A program made the translations under genes and the position numbers. Of a stretch of 64,000 nucleotides of DNA, positions 63,110-64,000 are shown in pieces (within the stretch, counting starts at the first letter, position 1; every line of letters starts with the position of its first letter). The stretch comes from Paraburkholderia sp041321145. GTDB taxonomy: Bacteria; Pseudomonadota; Gammaproteobacteria; Burkholderiales; Burkholderiaceae. The stretch spans positions 1 to 64,000 of the forward strand of contig NZ_JBGGWA010000013.1 of the NCBI RefSeq assembly GCF_041321145.1, in the 5' to 3' direction. Below the pieces are notes generated by a model that saw only the letters and a list, made by a program, of their open reading frames with translations, made no database searches and was not told the DNA's origin.

Positions 63110-64000
63110 TCAGTGAAAATTGCGGCTCGCCGTCTGCAGTTCACCAAGGAGATGTGACACGTCGACGAGCCGTTGCGCGACAAGGTGCATCACGTCGCCT
63201 TCGCGTTGCCACACGCCATACACAGCGAGCAGCGATGCCCCGAGCGCCTCGCGCCGTTGCCGCTCGAGCACCGACTGCCAGACGATGACGTTGACCGACC
63301 CCGTCTCGTCCTCAAGCGTCATGAACATCACGCCGTTTGCGGTGCCGGGGCGCTGCCGCACCGTCACAATCCCGCATCCCCGCGCGAGCTGTCCGTTGCG
63401 GTAGCGCGTCAGCGCTTCGGCGGGCATCAGCCGCATGGACAGCAGCTTTTCGCGCAGCAGTGCAAGCGGATGACGGCCGAGAGTGAGACCAGTCGAGCGG
63501 TAGTCCGCGATCAGGTCCTGTCCTTCCGTCGGAGCCGTGAGTGCCGGCGCCTCTTCCTCGCGTGTCGTTGCGCGCAACAGATCCTTATCGGGCACCGCGG
63601 CGACTGCCGCCCACAGCGCCTGCCTGCGGTCCCCGGAGAGCGGCTTGAGCGCGTTCGCTGCCGCCAGCACCTGCAGGTCGTGGCGGTCGAGTTGAGCGCG
63701 GTTGGCAAGATCGGCGACGTCGCGAAACGGCCTGGCTGCGCGTGCCGCCTCAATGCGCCTGGCAGTTTCCTCGCGCATGCCGCGAACAACGGACATGCCG
63801 AGCCGCACGGGCGCCATACTGCCATCGCCTTCCATGGCCGAATCCCAACCGCTGATGGTCACGTCAACCGGCAGCACGCCAACGCCGTGGCGCTTCGCGT
63901 CCTGTACAAGCTGCGAAGGCGAGTAAAAGCCCATCGGCTGGCTGTTCAGCATCGCGCAGAGGAACGCTGCGGGTTCATGGCGCTTAAGCCAGCAGCTTGC
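63110..64000 (-). CDS. dnaE2: Error-prone DNA polymerase III alpha (DnaE2-type), C-terminal part
   Basis: The frame is open from the window edge to the stop at 63110. Visible are GFYSPSQLVQDAKRHGVGVL, VRLGMSVVRGMREETARRIE, a helix-hairpin-helix-like stretch and an OB fold (GIVTVRQRPGTANGVMFMTL, VNVIVWQ). The short spacing after the OB fold and the GFYSPSQL start match DnaE2, the SOS-induced translesion polymerase that acts with ImuA/ImuB. The 5' part lies outside. Confidence 0.88.
   Translation of the reverse strand, partial: ASCWLKRHEPAAFLCAMLNSQPMGFYSPSQLVQDAKRHGVGVLPVDVTISGWDSAMEGDGSMAPVRLGMSVVRGMREETARRIEAARAARPFRDVADLANRAQLDRHDLQVLAAANALKPLSGDRRQALWAAVAAVPDKDLLRATTREEEAPALTAPTEGQDLIADYRSTGLTLGRHPLALLREKLLSMRLMPAEALTRYRNGQLARGCGIVTVRQRPGTANGVMFMTLEDETGSVNVIVWQSVLERQRREALGASLLAVYGVWQREGDVMHLVAQRLVDVSHLLGELQTASRNFH

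Overview
The window is a 64 kb stretch of GC-rich chromosome or large replicon from a betaproteobacterium, most likely a Burkholderiaceae member close to Paraburkholderia/Caballeronia. The grounds are lineage-typical families (DUF3717-, DUF4148- and DUF746-type proteins, phasin plus PhaB, H-NS of the short Burkholderia type), AGGAGGT-like ribosome sites and codon use. No database search was possible; family names come from motifs I could read in the translations.

Layout. (1) 0.5-9.3 kb is accessory, island- or plasmid-like DNA: a DpdA/TGT-like gene, a decayed two-repeat DUF746 gene, an SF1 helicase, a tyrosine recombinase that has lost its tyrosine, a nucleoside deoxyribosyltransferase overlapping an H-NS gene, a SET-domain protein and an HNH nuclease. 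(2) 9.4-25.3 kb is a loose set of envelope and stress genes: Ntn hydrolase, KTSC-like, PepSY, two PRC-barrel proteins, lipoproteins, a beta-propeller protein, an RsbR-type histidine kinase facing a lone receiver, a SYLF lipoprotein, CsbD and a glycosyltransferase. (3) 25.4-38.7 kb is a stress/PHB cluster: three Hsp20 genes, DnaK, a RaiA-like/sigma-like fusion, 7Fe ferredoxin, phasin, a frameshifted phaB and an Rrf2/NsrR-like regulator, with an orphan tRNA-Lys beside a ferredoxin fragment. (4) 39.2-45.6 kb mixes gene remnants (zinc-finger protein, LigD polymerase tail), a low-GC secreted protein with a possible MACPF-like segment, a PAAR protein with its partner, and a DUF72 protein.

(5) 46.1-62.65 kb is the standout. 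About 40 small unrelated genes lie head to tail on the + strand, led by a catalytic-domain-only tyrosine recombinase and an Xre-type regulator. Nearly every gene is preceded by the same short motif, GGAAAAC. I count 26 exact copies and about a dozen near copies, almost all between genes. The motif-to-start distance runs from about 1 to 40 nt and many genes have their own ribosome site as well, so the motif is not simply a Shine-Dalgarno sequence. The layout resembles an integron cassette array, but the recombinase is short, points the same way as the cargo, and there are no attC-like sites. Cargo includes five likely abortive-infection, HEPN or HEPN-like proteins, a GIY-YIG/T5orf172-like protein, a P-loop kinase, a papain-like protein, and many one-helix membrane or secreted proteins. 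I propose a recombinase-associated single-gene cassette array, possibly a defence-gene reservoir. Mobility is inference.

(6) 62.8-64.0 kb returns to chromosome-like genes: an unknown protein and the 3' part of an error-prone DnaE2-type polymerase that runs off the window.
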